Shown here: positions 44,398 through 53,559 of the stretch, one piece after another | Layout of the letters: each line of letters starts with the position of its first letter | How positions within the stretch are numbered: the stretch's first letter is position 1 | NCBI RefSeq assembly: GCF_030403505.1 | Contig: NZ_JAUEMJ010000007.1 | Coordinates: forward strand, 248,001-312,000 | Origin: Glycomyces tritici | GTDB lineage: Bacteria > Actinomycetota > Actinomycetes > Mycobacteriales > Micromonosporaceae | DNA: 64,000 nucleotides | Direction of reading: 5' to 3' | Notes under the pieces: generated by a model | Databases searched by the model: none | Told to the model about the DNA's origin: nothing | The model's input: only the letters and a program-made list of their open reading frames with translations | Position numbers and translations under genes: made by a program

Positions 44398-44484
44398 CGG
44401 CCGCGAGCGGTACGACAGCGAATCGACCCCCCGACCCTCACATCGTGCCCGCGGCCGTCCCGGAGGCGAGCCCCCGGGACGTCT

Positions 44485-45426
44485 CTACCCCTTGATGGCC
44501 CCCGTGATGACGGCCTTGGTGAAGTGCTTCTGGATGAACGGGTACATGATCACGATCGGGAGGACCGTGCAGACCACGACCGCCATCTTCAGGGCCGCGG
44601 TGGGCGCGGCCTCGCCCTGGTCCTGGTACTGCGCCGTGGCCGAGGCGCCCTCGGGCAGGCCCTGCGTGGACATGAGCATCCGCTGGAGGACGACCTGGAT
44701 CGGCTGGGTCTCCAGGCCGGGCGTGTAGAGCACGGCCGAGAAGTAGATGTTCCAGTAGCCCACGGCGTAGAACAGGGCGACGACCGCGAGGATCGCCTTC
44801 GACATCGGCAGCACGATCGTCAGGAGGATCCGGAACTCGCCGGCGCCGTCGATGCGGGCCGCGTCCAGCAGCTCGCCGGGGATCGTGTTCATGAAGAACG
44901 CCCGGAGCACGATCAGGTTGAAGGCGCTCAGCGCGACCGGCAGGATCAGCGACAGGTAGTCGTTGAACAGGCCGAGCTTCTGCACCACCAGGAAGCTGGG
45001 GTACATGCCGGGGCCGAACAGGAACGTGAACAGCACGAGCATGAGTATCGGCCGGTGCAGGAACGAGCCGGTGCGCGAGAGCGCGTAGGCCCCGCAGATC
45101 GTGAGCACCATGCTGAAGGCGGTGCCGCCCACCGTGAGTACCACGGTGAGGATCAGCGAGTCGGTGAGCGCGCCGCCGGAGAAGATCTCCTGGTAGGCGC
45201 TGAGGCTCAGGTCGGTCGGGATGAGCAGCAGGTTCCCGCCCGCTCGGGAGAGGGCGTCCTCGCTGGCGAAGCTGGTGGCCACGATCGCCCAGAGCGGCAC
45301 CAGGATCGCTGCCGCGTAGGCGATCAGGAACAGGGCCTTCACGCTCTTGCCGACGAGGGAGGGCTCCTCGTCCCAGACGGGACGGGCGCTCTTGCGGGGC
45401 TTGGGCTTGATGTCTACGGCGGTCAT
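44485..45426 (-). CDS. Sugar ABC transporter permease, LplC/YtcP-like
   Basis: A 313-residue permease with six predicted spans, EAA loop PGELLDAARIDGAGEFRILLTIVLPMSK and the closing FTKAVITGAIKG. ATG 45426 overlaps the upstream stop (ATGA). Partner of the permease at 45423 and the binding protein at 46484. Confidence 0.93.
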   Translation of the reverse strand: MTAVDIKPKPRKSARPVWDEEPSLVGKSVKALFLIAYAAAILVPLWAIVATSFASEDALSRAGGNLLLIPTDLSLSAYQEIFSGGALTDSLILTVVLTVGGTAFSMVLTICGAYALSRTGSFLHRPILMLVLFTFLFGPGMYPSFLVVQKLGLFNDYLSLILPVALSAFNLIVLRAFFMNTIPGELLDAARIDGAGEFRILLTIVLPMSKAILAVVALFYAVGYWNIYFSAVLYTPGLETQPIQVVLQRMLMSTQGLPEGASATAQYQDQGEAAPTAALKMAVVVCTVLPIVIMYPFIQKHFTKAVITGAIKG

Positions 45427-46406
45427 GACTTCTGGTAGATCCCTTGCTCTCCGAGGCGGTGCGCGACCTTGTTGGCGGCGAGGATCAGGACGAGTCCGAT
45501 CGCGCCCTTGAACAGGCCGGCCGCGGTGCCGAACGAGGCCCCTTCGGTGCCGATGACGCTGCGGTAGTACACGTAGGTGTCCAGCACTTCGGTGGCCTGG
45601 TAGCCGATGGCGTTGCGCTGCAGCTGGTACTGCTCGAAGCCGACGGAGAGGATGCCGCCGATCTGGAGGATGAGCAGGAGGATGATGACGGGCCTGATCC
45701 CGGGCAGGGTGATGTGCCACATCCGCCGCCAGCGGTTGGCGCCGTCGACCGCGGCGGCCTCGTAGAGGCTCGGGTTGATGGAGGCGAGGGCCGCGAGGAA
45801 GATGATCATGCCCCAGCCGGCGTCCTTCCACGCCCACTGCATCCACGCGAGCACCAGGAAGGTGTCCGGGTTGGAGGTGAAGGTGAGGCGGTCGCCGCCG
45901 AGGCTCATGAGCCAGTTGGAGACGAGCCCGTCGGCGCCCAGGACCTGGACGAACACGGTGACGACCAGGACCCAGGAGAAGAAGTACGGCAGGTACACGA
46001 TCGACTGGAACGTGCTGCGGACCTTGGTGGAGACCACCGAGTGCATGACCAGTGCGAGCACGACCGAGAGCGGGAACAGGAACAGCAGGTGCGCGGCGGC
46101 GAACTTCAGCGTGTTCAGCAGCGCCGGAACGAAGTACGGGTCGTTGAAGAGCCGCTCGAACCACGCGAAGCCGACGAACGGGTTCTCCCAGAACGGCCGG
46201 TGGGGGCTGTAGTCCATGAACGCGATGATGTTCCAGGCCGAAGGCCAGTAGAAGAACAGCGCGAGCTGGACGAGCACCGGGAGGGCGAGCACCAGGAGGG
46301 GCCAGTCGTGCCGCAGCCGCTGGGCGGCGGACCGCTTGCGCTTGACGATGCGCGCGTTCGGAGTCCGGGCCGTGGTCGGCGGGGCCTCGCTTTGCATAGT
46401 TGCCAT
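45423..46406 (-). CDS. Sugar ABC transporter permease, LplB-like
   Basis: A 327-residue permease with EAA loop PSLYEAAAVDGANRWRRMWHITLPGIRP near residue 222-249 and six spans. ATG 46406 follows GGAATTCCC; the in-frame region further upstream belongs to a shadow of the binding-protein gene. 77 bp after the binding protein. Confidence 0.92.
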   Translation of the reverse strand: MATMQSEAPPTTARTPNARIVKRKRSAAQRLRHDWPLLVLALPVLVQLALFFYWPSAWNIIAFMDYSPHRPFWENPFVGFAWFERLFNDPYFVPALLNTLKFAAAHLLFLFPLSVVLALVMHSVVSTKVRSTFQSIVYLPYFFSWVLVVTVFVQVLGADGLVSNWLMSLGGDRLTFTSNPDTFLVLAWMQWAWKDAGWGMIIFLAALASINPSLYEAAAVDGANRWRRMWHITLPGIRPVIILLLILQIGGILSVGFEQYQLQRNAIGYQATEVLDTYVYYRSVIGTEGASFGTAAGLFKGAIGLVLILAANKVAHRLGEQGIYQKS

Positions 46407-46483
46407 GGGAATTCCAGTCTCAAGTCCGAGGTCGGCGGGTGTGAGCGGCCGGGCCGCCCGCGCTGCGGGCGGCCCGGTGCCCG

Positions 46484-48175
46484 TCACTGCTCGTTGAGGC
46501 TCTTGTAGATGTCGGTGTAGAAGCCGCGGGCCTCTTCGCCGCCGTTCGCCATGAAGGTGGCGACGATGTCGGGGATGGTGGAGAGGTCGGCGCGGCCGTA
46601 GGCGATGTCGTTCTGCTGGTCGTTGAAGGTCTGCGAGGCCGACTTGGCCGCCGCCGGGGCCTCGATGCGCACGCCCTCGAAGATGCTCGGCACGATGAAC
46701 TCCTGGCACGAGGCGTTGAACTCGAAGTGCGCCTGGACGACCTCGGGGATGCCGGTGAGGAACCGCTGGACCTTGCCGGAGTACTGCTTGAGGTTGACCG
46801 GGGCCAGGACGACCTTCTGGCCGTGCTCGGTGTGGACCGGGTTGCCGGTGGCGTCGTACTCGAAGTGCTCGCCTTCGACGCCGTACTCCAGAAGCTCGTT
46901 CTCCTTGGTGCCGAACGGTGCGGAGCACCAGTTGGCGACGTCGAGGAGCTCCTCGACCTGCTCCCTGGAGAGGTCCTTGTTCAGGAAGGTCCAGCCGTCG
47001 ACGGAGGTGCCGGCCTTGAGCGTGGGCTTGCGGCCCTTCGCGCCGATCGGCGGCACGGGGGCGATCGCGCCCGTGGCGGTGCCGTCCTTGACCTTGGCCG
47101 CGTACTCGTACCAGCGGACCGGGTTCTCCTGGGAGAACAGCGTGGTCCCGGCGATCTGCATCGCCCCGTTGTCCAGCGTGCCGGTGGGCGCGTCCGGGTG
47201 GATGAGCTTCTCGTCCCACAGGGTGCGGCGGAACTCCAGCAGCTCGGTGAACTCGGGCTTCTCGCAGTCGTTGACGAGCTTGCCCTGCTCCTCGTCCCAG
47301 GACCAGCCCTCGTCGCCGACGAGGCCGAAGAGCTGCGGGAGGATCCAATCGACGGCGCCGAAGGCCCACTTGCCGTTGGCGTCGTCCGACCACTTCCGGC
47401 AGGCCTCGAGCAGCTCCTCGACCGTGGTCGGCATCGCGATGCCCGCGGCCTCCATGAGGTCGACGCGGGTGAACAGGGCGTTGCCCGGGCCGCCGCTGAA
47501 GGTGGCGGGGATGCCGTAGAGGCGCGCGGTCTCGGGGTCGCTCGCGTCCGTGGACCAGACCGACTGCGCCCAGGACTGGGTCGGCAGGCCGGCCAGGAGC
47601 GGCCAGCGCCCGGAGATGTCGCCCTTGAGGATGTCGGTCAGGTCGTAGAAGGTGTTGACCACGGTCTCGGGGAAGTTCGTGTGGGAGCCGAGCATCCAGC
47701 TGAAGAGCAGCATGCCGTCGCCGTACTCGTTGGCGTTGAGCCACTGGACCGAGGTGTCGGCGTACGTGTTGCCGTCGGCCTGGCGCAGGTTGATGGTCGT
47801 GCCGCCCCAGGCGTCGCGCAGCGCCGCGAAGTAGGGGTCGTCGTTCGAGGGGGCCTCGCCCCAGAACGGGACGGTGATCTCGTAGGTGCCGCTGTTCGAG
47901 GGCACCTCGGTGATGGCCTCGACCGGCTCGGGGTACGAGGTGAACGCGGAGGGGTGGTTCGGCGGGTCGCCGATCAGGTCGGGCTCGGCCGGGAGCGGCC
48001 ATTCCTTGTACTCGGGCAGGAAGTCGAAGCCCTCGGTCGCCTGGGTGGAGCCTTCGCCGGTCTTGATGTCGGAGCAGGCGGCGGCGAAGGGGAGTCCCGC
48101 AGCGCCGACGGCGCCGAGACCGGCGACCTTGAAGAGGGAGCGGCGCCGCATCGGTGCGGAGGAGGAGTCGGGCAT
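46484..48175 (-). CDS. Oligosaccharide ABC transporter substrate-binding lipoprotein
   Basis: A 563-residue LplA-like binding protein. RRRSLFKVAGLGAVGAAGLPFAAAC gives a Tat-type signal with lipobox Cys34. The mature part follows the large oligosaccharide-binder plan (PFWGEAPSNDDPYFAAL, DWILPQLFGLVGDEGW, WCSAPFGTKENELLEYGVEGEHF). ATG 48175 is preceded by AAAGG; a longer frame to 48250 has no ribosome site. GH36 genes on both sides suggest raffinose-type galactosides. Confidence 0.92.
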   Translation of the reverse strand: MPDSSSAPMRRRSLFKVAGLGAVGAAGLPFAAACSDIKTGEGSTQATEGFDFLPEYKEWPLPAEPDLIGDPPNHPSAFTSYPEPVEAITEVPSNSGTYEITVPFWGEAPSNDDPYFAALRDAWGGTTINLRQADGNTYADTSVQWLNANEYGDGMLLFSWMLGSHTNFPETVVNTFYDLTDILKGDISGRWPLLAGLPTQSWAQSVWSTDASDPETARLYGIPATFSGGPGNALFTRVDLMEAAGIAMPTTVEELLEACRKWSDDANGKWAFGAVDWILPQLFGLVGDEGWSWDEEQGKLVNDCEKPEFTELLEFRRTLWDEKLIHPDAPTGTLDNGAMQIAGTTLFSQENPVRWYEYAAKVKDGTATGAIAPVPPIGAKGRKPTLKAGTSVDGWTFLNKDLSREQVEELLDVANWCSAPFGTKENELLEYGVEGEHFEYDATGNPVHTEHGQKVVLAPVNLKQYSGKVQRFLTGIPEVVQAHFEFNASCQEFIVPSIFEGVRIEAPAAAKSASQTFNDQQNDIAYGRADLSTIPDIVATFMANGGEEARGFYTDIYKSLNEQ

Positions 48176-48222
48176 CGTAGGCCTTTCATTCGCGCTGCCA
48201 TGAGGGATGAAGACAGCAAGGG

Positions 48223-48236
48223 ATCTAAATTTGGAT
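48223..48236 (-). promoter_or_regulatory. AT-rich palindrome before the galactoside binding protein
   Basis: ATCTAAATTTGGAT, symmetrical at 12 of 14 positions, 48 bp before the ATG on the minus strand. TTGTTT 17 bp from TAGATC around it could be the promoter. Candidate operator. Confidence 0.4.
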
Positions 48237-48407
48237 ATGCCTTCAAACAAAAGTAAGCCAGGTGGAGCAGGTTAGGCAAGACCTCAAGCAATCTAAAGAT
48301 CAGATGATTCCGTAGTCATACGGGATCGATGCGAAGCCGTTATGCGGCAAACGCTGGCATTTCTCTCCCTCGTGCTAGAAGTTCGCCACGAGTCATCGGA
48401 TCATTGC

Positions 48408-50471
48408 TCACTGAATCGCGAAGATCCGGGCGGCCGGCCCGGCGGGCACTTCGAGCACCGGCGCGCCGTCGCCGGTGCGGATCGTCCACTGCGGCAGCGC
48501 GGCCGGGTACACCTGCGCCACGGTCCGCCCCTCCAGCTCCGGCAGCGCGATCTCGGCGGCCCCGCCCCGCGACCACACCGCCAGCAGCGACTGCGGGCCC
48601 GCGTCGAGCTGCAGCGCCACGACCTCGTCCTCCCAGCGCGGCAGCCCGAGCGGCCACGTCGGCACCGCCTCGGCGATGCGGTGGCGCCAGTCCTTGTGGA
48701 GCATGACGGCCTCGCGCACCAGCGCCGACTGCTCCGCGCTCAGCTCGTTCAGGAACCCGGACAGGTAGATCCGCCCGACGACGCCCGCCGTCATCGCGAA
48801 CGCCGTCTCCTCCAGGCTCATCGACGCGGCCGGATACGCCCAGTTGCCGGCCTGCTCGGGGAGCACGCTCGCGGGGGCGGCGGCGGCGATCGGCGCATAC
48901 GACCGGAACTCCTGCTGGTCGCTCGTGGACTGCAGGTGCACCACGGAGAGGAGGTTGTAGTCCATGCGCATCGCGCCCGAACCGCAGTTCTCGAACAGCA
49001 GGCCCGGGTGGCGCTCCTGCGCGTCGCGCAGCCAGTCCGTGTACGCCAGGGTGTGCCCCAGGAGCCCGGCCCCCGGACCCGCGGCGTCCACATCGGTCCC
49101 CAGCCCCGTGTTCGTGTTGTAGTCGAGCTTGAAGAACCCGATCCCGAACTCGTCCACGAGCCGGTCGACCGTCTCGTCCAGATGCGCCCGCGCCGCCGGG
49201 TGCCGCAGGTCGAGCTGGAAGTGCCCGGCCTCGCTGACGCGCTCGCCGAACCGCTGGAAGAACGCCTCGTCCGGCAGCCGCTTCGCCATCGGCGACTCGA
49301 CGCCCACCGCCTCCGGCTCCAGCCACAACCCGGGCCGCATGCCGTTGGCGCGGATGGCGTCGATGACCGACAGCAGCCCGCCCGTGAACCGCTCGGGCGC
49401 CTCGAGCCACTCGCCGGCGTTGGTCCACCAGTTGCCCTCCAGGGCGGCGAACCAGCCGGCGTCGATGCAGAAGTACTCCGCGCCCGCCTCGCCCGCCGAC
49501 TCGATGAGCGGCAGCAGCCGCTCCGTGGTCGGCCAGCCCATGAGCGTGTTCATGAAGTCGTTGTAGACCACCGGCAGTCGCGCGTCGACCGGGCGCACCT
49601 CACGGATCGCACGCCGGTAGCCGGTGAGGGCCGCGAAGGCCGCGTCCCTGCCGCCGTCGGCGATGCAGACGCCGGCGGGCACCGAGGTGAACGCCTCGCC
49701 CGGCGCCAGGCGCGCGGCGAACTGGTGGTGCATGTCGGTCGCGCCGTGCACGCCCACGGTCACCGTCCCGCCGGTCAGCGCCGTCTCCCAGTGCCATCCG
49801 GCGCTGGTCTCGACCTGCCATGCCAGCGAGGGGCCGTCGGCGTTCGCCAGGACACCGGTCGGCAGGAACGTACCGCTCGACCAGCTGCCGTGGCTGGTCA
49901 GCGAGAACAGGCCGCGCGAGTACTGGCCGCCGTGGAGCTCCGGGTGGGTGTCGGGCAGCAGGTCGTGCAGCGGGCGCTGGTGCCAGCGCCCCTCGGCCAG
50001 CCACTCGCTCTCGCCCCACAGCAGTTCCTGCCCGCCCGTGTCGGGCACGGCCACGACCGCCGAGCTCACCGAGAGCAGCACGAGTTCGCGCTCGGACCCG
50101 TTGCGCACCGTGTGCCGGATCTGGAGGCCCGGTCCGGCGGCCCGGAACACGCTGGTCACCTCGAGGCCGGTCTCGTGGTCGTGCTGGGTGATCCGCAGTT
50201 CGCCGTCGAGCGATTCGCGCCCGGCGTAGCGCAGCCGCTGCCCGGCCCCCGAGTGCAGAAGGGTCTGGTTGTTGCGGGCGCGGTGCTCGCCGGGGGTGTA
50301 GACGTCCACGATCGCCCAGGGTGCAGCGGCCGAAGGCGCATCGGGTCCGGTCGCGAGGCGCACGAGCCGCACCGGGCGGTCGTCGGCGTGGTCGAAACCG
50401 AGGTGCAGGCCCGGCGCGGCCCACTCGAAGGCCGGTTGCTCGTCGGGGCGGCGCGAGGCGGTCGGAGGCAC
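48408..50471 (-). CDS. Alpha-galactosidase GH36 (copy 2)
   Basis: A 687-residue paralogue of the gene at 41278 with the same catalytic motifs: nucleophile Asp in GFFKLDYN, ENCGSGAMRMD and acid/base Asp in QSTSDQQE. No signal peptide. GTG 50471 is used for GGAG six bases before it, the same layout as copy 1. The first 50 bases before the start also align with copy 1, so the duplication took promoter and gene together. Different substrate size or induction may separate the two. Confidence 0.92.
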   Translation of the reverse strand: MPPTASRRPDEQPAFEWAAPGLHLGFDHADDRPVRLVRLATGPDAPSAAAPWAIVDVYTPGEHRARNNQTLLHSGAGQRLRYAGRESLDGELRITQHDHETGLEVTSVFRAAGPGLQIRHTVRNGSERELVLLSVSSAVVAVPDTGGQELLWGESEWLAEGRWHQRPLHDLLPDTHPELHGGQYSRGLFSLTSHGSWSSGTFLPTGVLANADGPSLAWQVETSAGWHWETALTGGTVTVGVHGATDMHHQFAARLAPGEAFTSVPAGVCIADGGRDAAFAALTGYRRAIREVRPVDARLPVVYNDFMNTLMGWPTTERLLPLIESAGEAGAEYFCIDAGWFAALEGNWWTNAGEWLEAPERFTGGLLSVIDAIRANGMRPGLWLEPEAVGVESPMAKRLPDEAFFQRFGERVSEAGHFQLDLRHPAARAHLDETVDRLVDEFGIGFFKLDYNTNTGLGTDVDAAGPGAGLLGHTLAYTDWLRDAQERHPGLLFENCGSGAMRMDYNLLSVVHLQSTSDQQEFRSYAPIAAAAPASVLPEQAGNWAYPAASMSLEETAFAMTAGVVGRIYLSGFLNELSAEQSALVREAVMLHKDWRHRIAEAVPTWPLGLPRWEDEVVALQLDAGPQSLLAVWSRGGAAEIALPELEGRTVAQVYPAALPQWTIRTGDGAPVLEVPAGPAARIFAIQ

Positions 50472-50888
50472 TGCGGGCTCCACTCTGGATAGAGATACAT
50501 GGATGCGTCAACGAATCAAGCTATCCGGGCGCTCGGCCGTGTACAAGGGCCTGCACCGGAAAAAAGCCGATGAATCTTCCAGAAGTTGCAGACGGTAGTG
50601 GGATGAAATATCGCTATTTCATCATCAAACGGTCATTTCCACGGTGATGTGGTACGCGATTGCCAAGATAGATATGACCTATTCGCTCGCCCTGGCCGAG
50701 TGGCAAGGTCACGGCTTGGACAATTTAGTTTCAACGGGTGACCGAACATTGACAGCGGCCAGTGAGGTATAGCAGTCTTTCCATATCTCTCCCCGCGGTC
50801 ACCCGTCCGCGGAAGAGCCGGCATCACGCCCATCGCACCCCTCCGCGCTCGCGGACCGTCCCAGGGTGCGCCGAAAGGGGAAACTCCG
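50472..50888. other. 417-bp divergent intergenic region (GH36/GH5)
   Basis: No gene seen. Holds the shared GH36 upstream blocks (50507-50523, 50668-50677), an inverted repeat GATGAAATA-TCGC-TATTTCATC at 50602-50623, and TTGACA at 50749 with TATAGC at 50768 as a possible but poorly spaced GH5 promoter. AAGGGGA at 50874 precedes the GH5 start. Confidence 0.6.
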
Positions 50889-52595
50889 TTGATACGCAAG
50901 GCAATGAGGCTGCTCCTGGCAGCCCCGATCGCGCTCTCCATGCTGGCCGTCCCGGCCGCATCGCAGGCGCAGGACGCTGAGCCCCAGACCGCCGAGGAGA
51001 TCGTCGCGGCCATGCAGCCGGGCTGGAACCTCGGCAACTCCTTCGACGCCATGTGCTGCAGCCCCGGCGCCGACGAGACCGCCTGGGGCAACCCGCGGGT
51101 CGACGACACCTTCTTCGACGACATCGCCGCCGAGGGCTTCAACTCGGTCCGCATCCCCGTCAGCTGGGGCAACCACACCGGCCCCGCGCCCGACTACACC
51201 ATCGACCCCGCCGTCATGGCCCGCGTCAAGCAGGCCGTCGACCGCGCCCTCGCCGCCGACCTCTACGTCATGATCAACACGCACCACGACTCGTGGCAGT
51301 GGATCACGAAGCTGGCCGACCCCGAGCAGCACGACCAGGTCAAGGCCCAGTTCGACGCCACCTGGGTCCAGATCGCGGACACCTTCGAGGACTACCCGCA
51401 GGAACTGGCGTTCGAGCCCCTCAACGAGGTGGGCTTCGATGAGGCCCTGACCCCGGGGAACGATCTCGACCACGAGCTCATGGCCGAGTTGAACAGCTCG
51501 TTCCACGCGATCGTGCGCGGTTCCGGCGGTGGCAACGCCGACCGCCTCCTGGTCCTGGAGACGCTCCACACCTCGGCAGACCAGGTCCACTTGGACGCGC
51601 TCGCCGCCGAGATCGAGGCGCTGGACGACCCGATGCTGGCCGCGACCACGCACAACTACAGCTTCTGGCCCTTCAGCGTCAACGTCGCCGGGTACCCCTC
51701 GTACAACGAGGAGGTGCAGGACATGCTCGAAGCGACCTTCCAGGCCCATGTCGACACCTTCACCTCCAAGGGCATCCCGGTCATCATCGGCGAGTACAGC
51801 CTGCTCGACAACTACGACCGCAAGGTCGAGCGCGGCGAGGTCCTGAAGTTCTTCGAGCACTTCGGCTACCTGGCCCGCACCTCCGGCATCACGACCATGT
51901 GGTGGGACAACGGCACGCACTTCGACCGCTTCAAGCGCGAGTGGCGCGACCAGGAGCAGTTCGACTACATCTCCACGGCCTGGACCACCCGCTCGGGTAC
52001 CGCCGCCTCGGACCTGCTGTTCGTCGACGCCTCGGACAAGATCACCGACAAGTCGATCACCTTGAACCTCAACGGTCTTGAGTTCGACAGGGTGAAGTTC
52101 GGGACCACTACGTTGAAAGCCGGCAAGGACTACTCGCTGAGCGGCACGACCTTGACGATCAAGGCGAAGGTCCTGAAGCGCATCCTCGGCGACCGCGAGG
52201 TCGGCTCCAGCGCGCAGCTGAAGATCTTCTTCTCCGAAGGCATGCCCTGGAAGCTCAACGTCATCAACTCCGAGGACCCCTCGGTCGAGGACGCCACGGG
52301 CACCAACGCGTCGTTGACGATCCCCACGGCGTTCAACGGCGACCAGATGTCCACCATGGAGTCCGTCTACGCGGACGGCAGCGGGGCCGGCTACCACAAC
52401 TGGGCCACGTTCCCGGAATTCTGGGACGACTTCAGGCCCGACTACGAGAACGGGACCATCCTGCTGACCAAGCGGTACCTGGACAGCCTCAAGGACGGCG
52501 AGCAGGTCTTCCTGACCCTCCACTTCTGGAGCGGCCAGACGATCGAGTACACCGTGGTCCGCAACGGCGAGACCGTCACCGGCGCGGTCGCTTAG
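50889..52595 (+). CDS. Secreted GH5 endoglucanase-type enzyme with X2 module
   Basis: A 568-residue secreted glycanase. Signal peptide to about residue 27 (AVPAASQA). The GH5 barrel (35-360) opens with GWNLGNSFD, has RIPVSWG, the acid/base E180 in FEPLNE and the nucleophile E302 in IIGEYS; it looks like the cellulase/xyloglucanase branch. Residues about 372-460 form a CBM_X2-like beta domain (FVDASDKITDKSITLNLNG, GKDYSLSGTTLTIKA), and a further beta domain ends the protein. Start TTG 50889; ATG 50904 is an alternative. Ended by the hairpin at 52618. Confidence 0.9.
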   Translation: MIRKAMRLLLAAPIALSMLAVPAASQAQDAEPQTAEEIVAAMQPGWNLGNSFDAMCCSPGADETAWGNPRVDDTFFDDIAAEGFNSVRIPVSWGNHTGPAPDYTIDPAVMARVKQAVDRALAADLYVMINTHHDSWQWITKLADPEQHDQVKAQFDATWVQIADTFEDYPQELAFEPLNEVGFDEALTPGNDLDHELMAELNSSFHAIVRGSGGGNADRLLVLETLHTSADQVHLDALAAEIEALDDPMLAATTHNYSFWPFSVNVAGYPSYNEEVQDMLEATFQAHVDTFTSKGIPVIIGEYSLLDNYDRKVERGEVLKFFEHFGYLARTSGITTMWWDNGTHFDRFKREWRDQEQFDYISTAWTTRSGTAASDLLFVDASDKITDKSITLNLNGLEFDRVKFGTTTLKAGKDYSLSGTTLTIKAKVLKRILGDREVGSSAQLKIFFSEGMPWKLNVINSEDPSVEDATGTNASLTIPTAFNGDQMSTMESVYADGSGAGYHNWATFPEFWDDFRPDYENGTILLTKRYLDSLKDGEQVFLTLHFWSGQTIEYTVVRNGETVTGAVA

Positions 52596-52617
52596 CAACC
52601 GCACCTCGTAATGCCAA

Positions 52618-52646
52618 GGGGCGCAGTCCTTCACGGACTGCGCCCC
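52618..52646. terminator. Bidirectional hairpin after GH5
   Basis: GGGGCGCAGTCC and complement with loop TTCAC, between two convergent stops. Confidence 0.85.
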
Positions 52647-52655
52647 GCTTCGCGT

Positions 52656-53348
52656 TCAGGCCTTCGGCTCCCAGGGCACGGCGGCGCTGAAACACGTGCC
52701 GAGGAGGCGGGAGAGGTTCCAGTAGTCGTCGTCCACGGGCTCGTGCTCGCCCAGGAGCATGCGGGCCGCCGGGAACGGGCGCCCGGCCCGCAGCTGCGCG
52801 ATCTCGATGAGGTCGGCGCGCTCGGCATCCGGGTCGCGGACCTCCTCCATGCCGGTCAGTGCGCGGCGGACCGCCGGCTGGAAGGTGCCCTCCTCCCACA
52901 GGCCTTCGATCTCATCGAGCTCGATCGTGATGAACCGGCCCGGCGCGGTCGCCACGGCCTGCCTAAGCATCGCGGCGTGGTCGTCAAGGGGCCCTTCGGC
53001 GGCGAAGAGCCGGTTCAGCGCGGGCAGGGCGGCGTCGAGCTGGGTGAGCGCGCGGTCCTTGGCGACCAGTGGCGCGACGGCCTCGACCACGTCGCCCTCC
53101 TTGCCGCCCGGCACTTCGACGAAGTCGCCGGTCTTCGGGTCCCACTCGGCGACGTAGGCGTCCGGGTCGGCCTCGATCACGATGGTCTGCGTCCTGATGT
53201 CCGCCGGGCGGAAGAGGGCGAGCCACAGCAGCGGCACGCAGCGGGCGTCGTAGGCGACGACGCCGGTATCGGGTGCGAAGCCCGCCACCGTGGTCGAGGG
53301 GTACAGGGAGTCCCGGTCGGCGGTGCAGAGGTACGAGGAGTTCGGCAT
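52656..53348 (-). CDS. Protein of unknown function
   Basis: A 230-residue cytoplasmic protein, not assigned to a family. The first half (SSYLCTADRDSLYPS, YDARCVPLLWLALFRPADI) is beta-rich with an ordered start; the middle is helical (LTQLDAALPALNRLFA) and the C-terminus has PVDDDYWNLSRLLGTCFSAAVPWEP. Similar proteins in actinobacteria are annotated hypothetical and are sometimes placed near DUF7822-like or toxin-immunity genes; this is not firm. Its 5' flank carries the promoter of the next gene in the other direction. Confidence 0.7.
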   Translation of the reverse strand: MPNSSYLCTADRDSLYPSTTVAGFAPDTGVVAYDARCVPLLWLALFRPADIRTQTIVIEADPDAYVAEWDPKTGDFVEVPGGKEGDVVEAVAPLVAKDRALTQLDAALPALNRLFAAEGPLDDHAAMLRQAVATAPGRFITIELDEIEGLWEEGTFQPAVRRALTGMEEVRDPDAERADLIEIAQLRAGRPFPAARMLLGEHEPVDDDYWNLSRLLGTCFSAAVPWEPKA

Positions 53349-53392
53349 GGCCGGAGCCTATCCGGCACCTCCGACACGGCGAGCGCTCCGGG

Positions 53393-53421
53393 TTGACCGG
53401 ATATCGACAACTGTCTATGGT
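53393..53421 (+). promoter_or_regulatory. Promoter of the GH39-like gene
   Basis: TTGACC (53393-53398), 17-bp spacer, TATGGT (53416-53421). Start near 53428, just before the repeat element at 53430. Confidence 0.65.
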
Positions 53422-53429
53422 GGGGAGAA

Positions 53430-53461
53430 CGAAACATTCGTCCTCAATGTCGAACGTTTCG
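53430..53461. promoter_or_regulatory. Paired CGAA-N3-TTCG elements
   Basis: CGAAACATTCG (53430-53440) and CGAACGTTTCG (53451-53461). Each is symmetrical and they are also inverted copies of each other with one mismatch, 10 bp apart. They lie at the predicted transcription start, where a repressor would block. Confidence 0.6.
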
Positions 53462-53559
53462 AGACATGCGGTGTGCGCCGACCCCGGCGCCTCCCGCAGC
53501 CGCGGCGCATCCCGGCCCCGGCCCCCCGACCCGTCAGAAAACCCGAACCTGGAGTTCGC

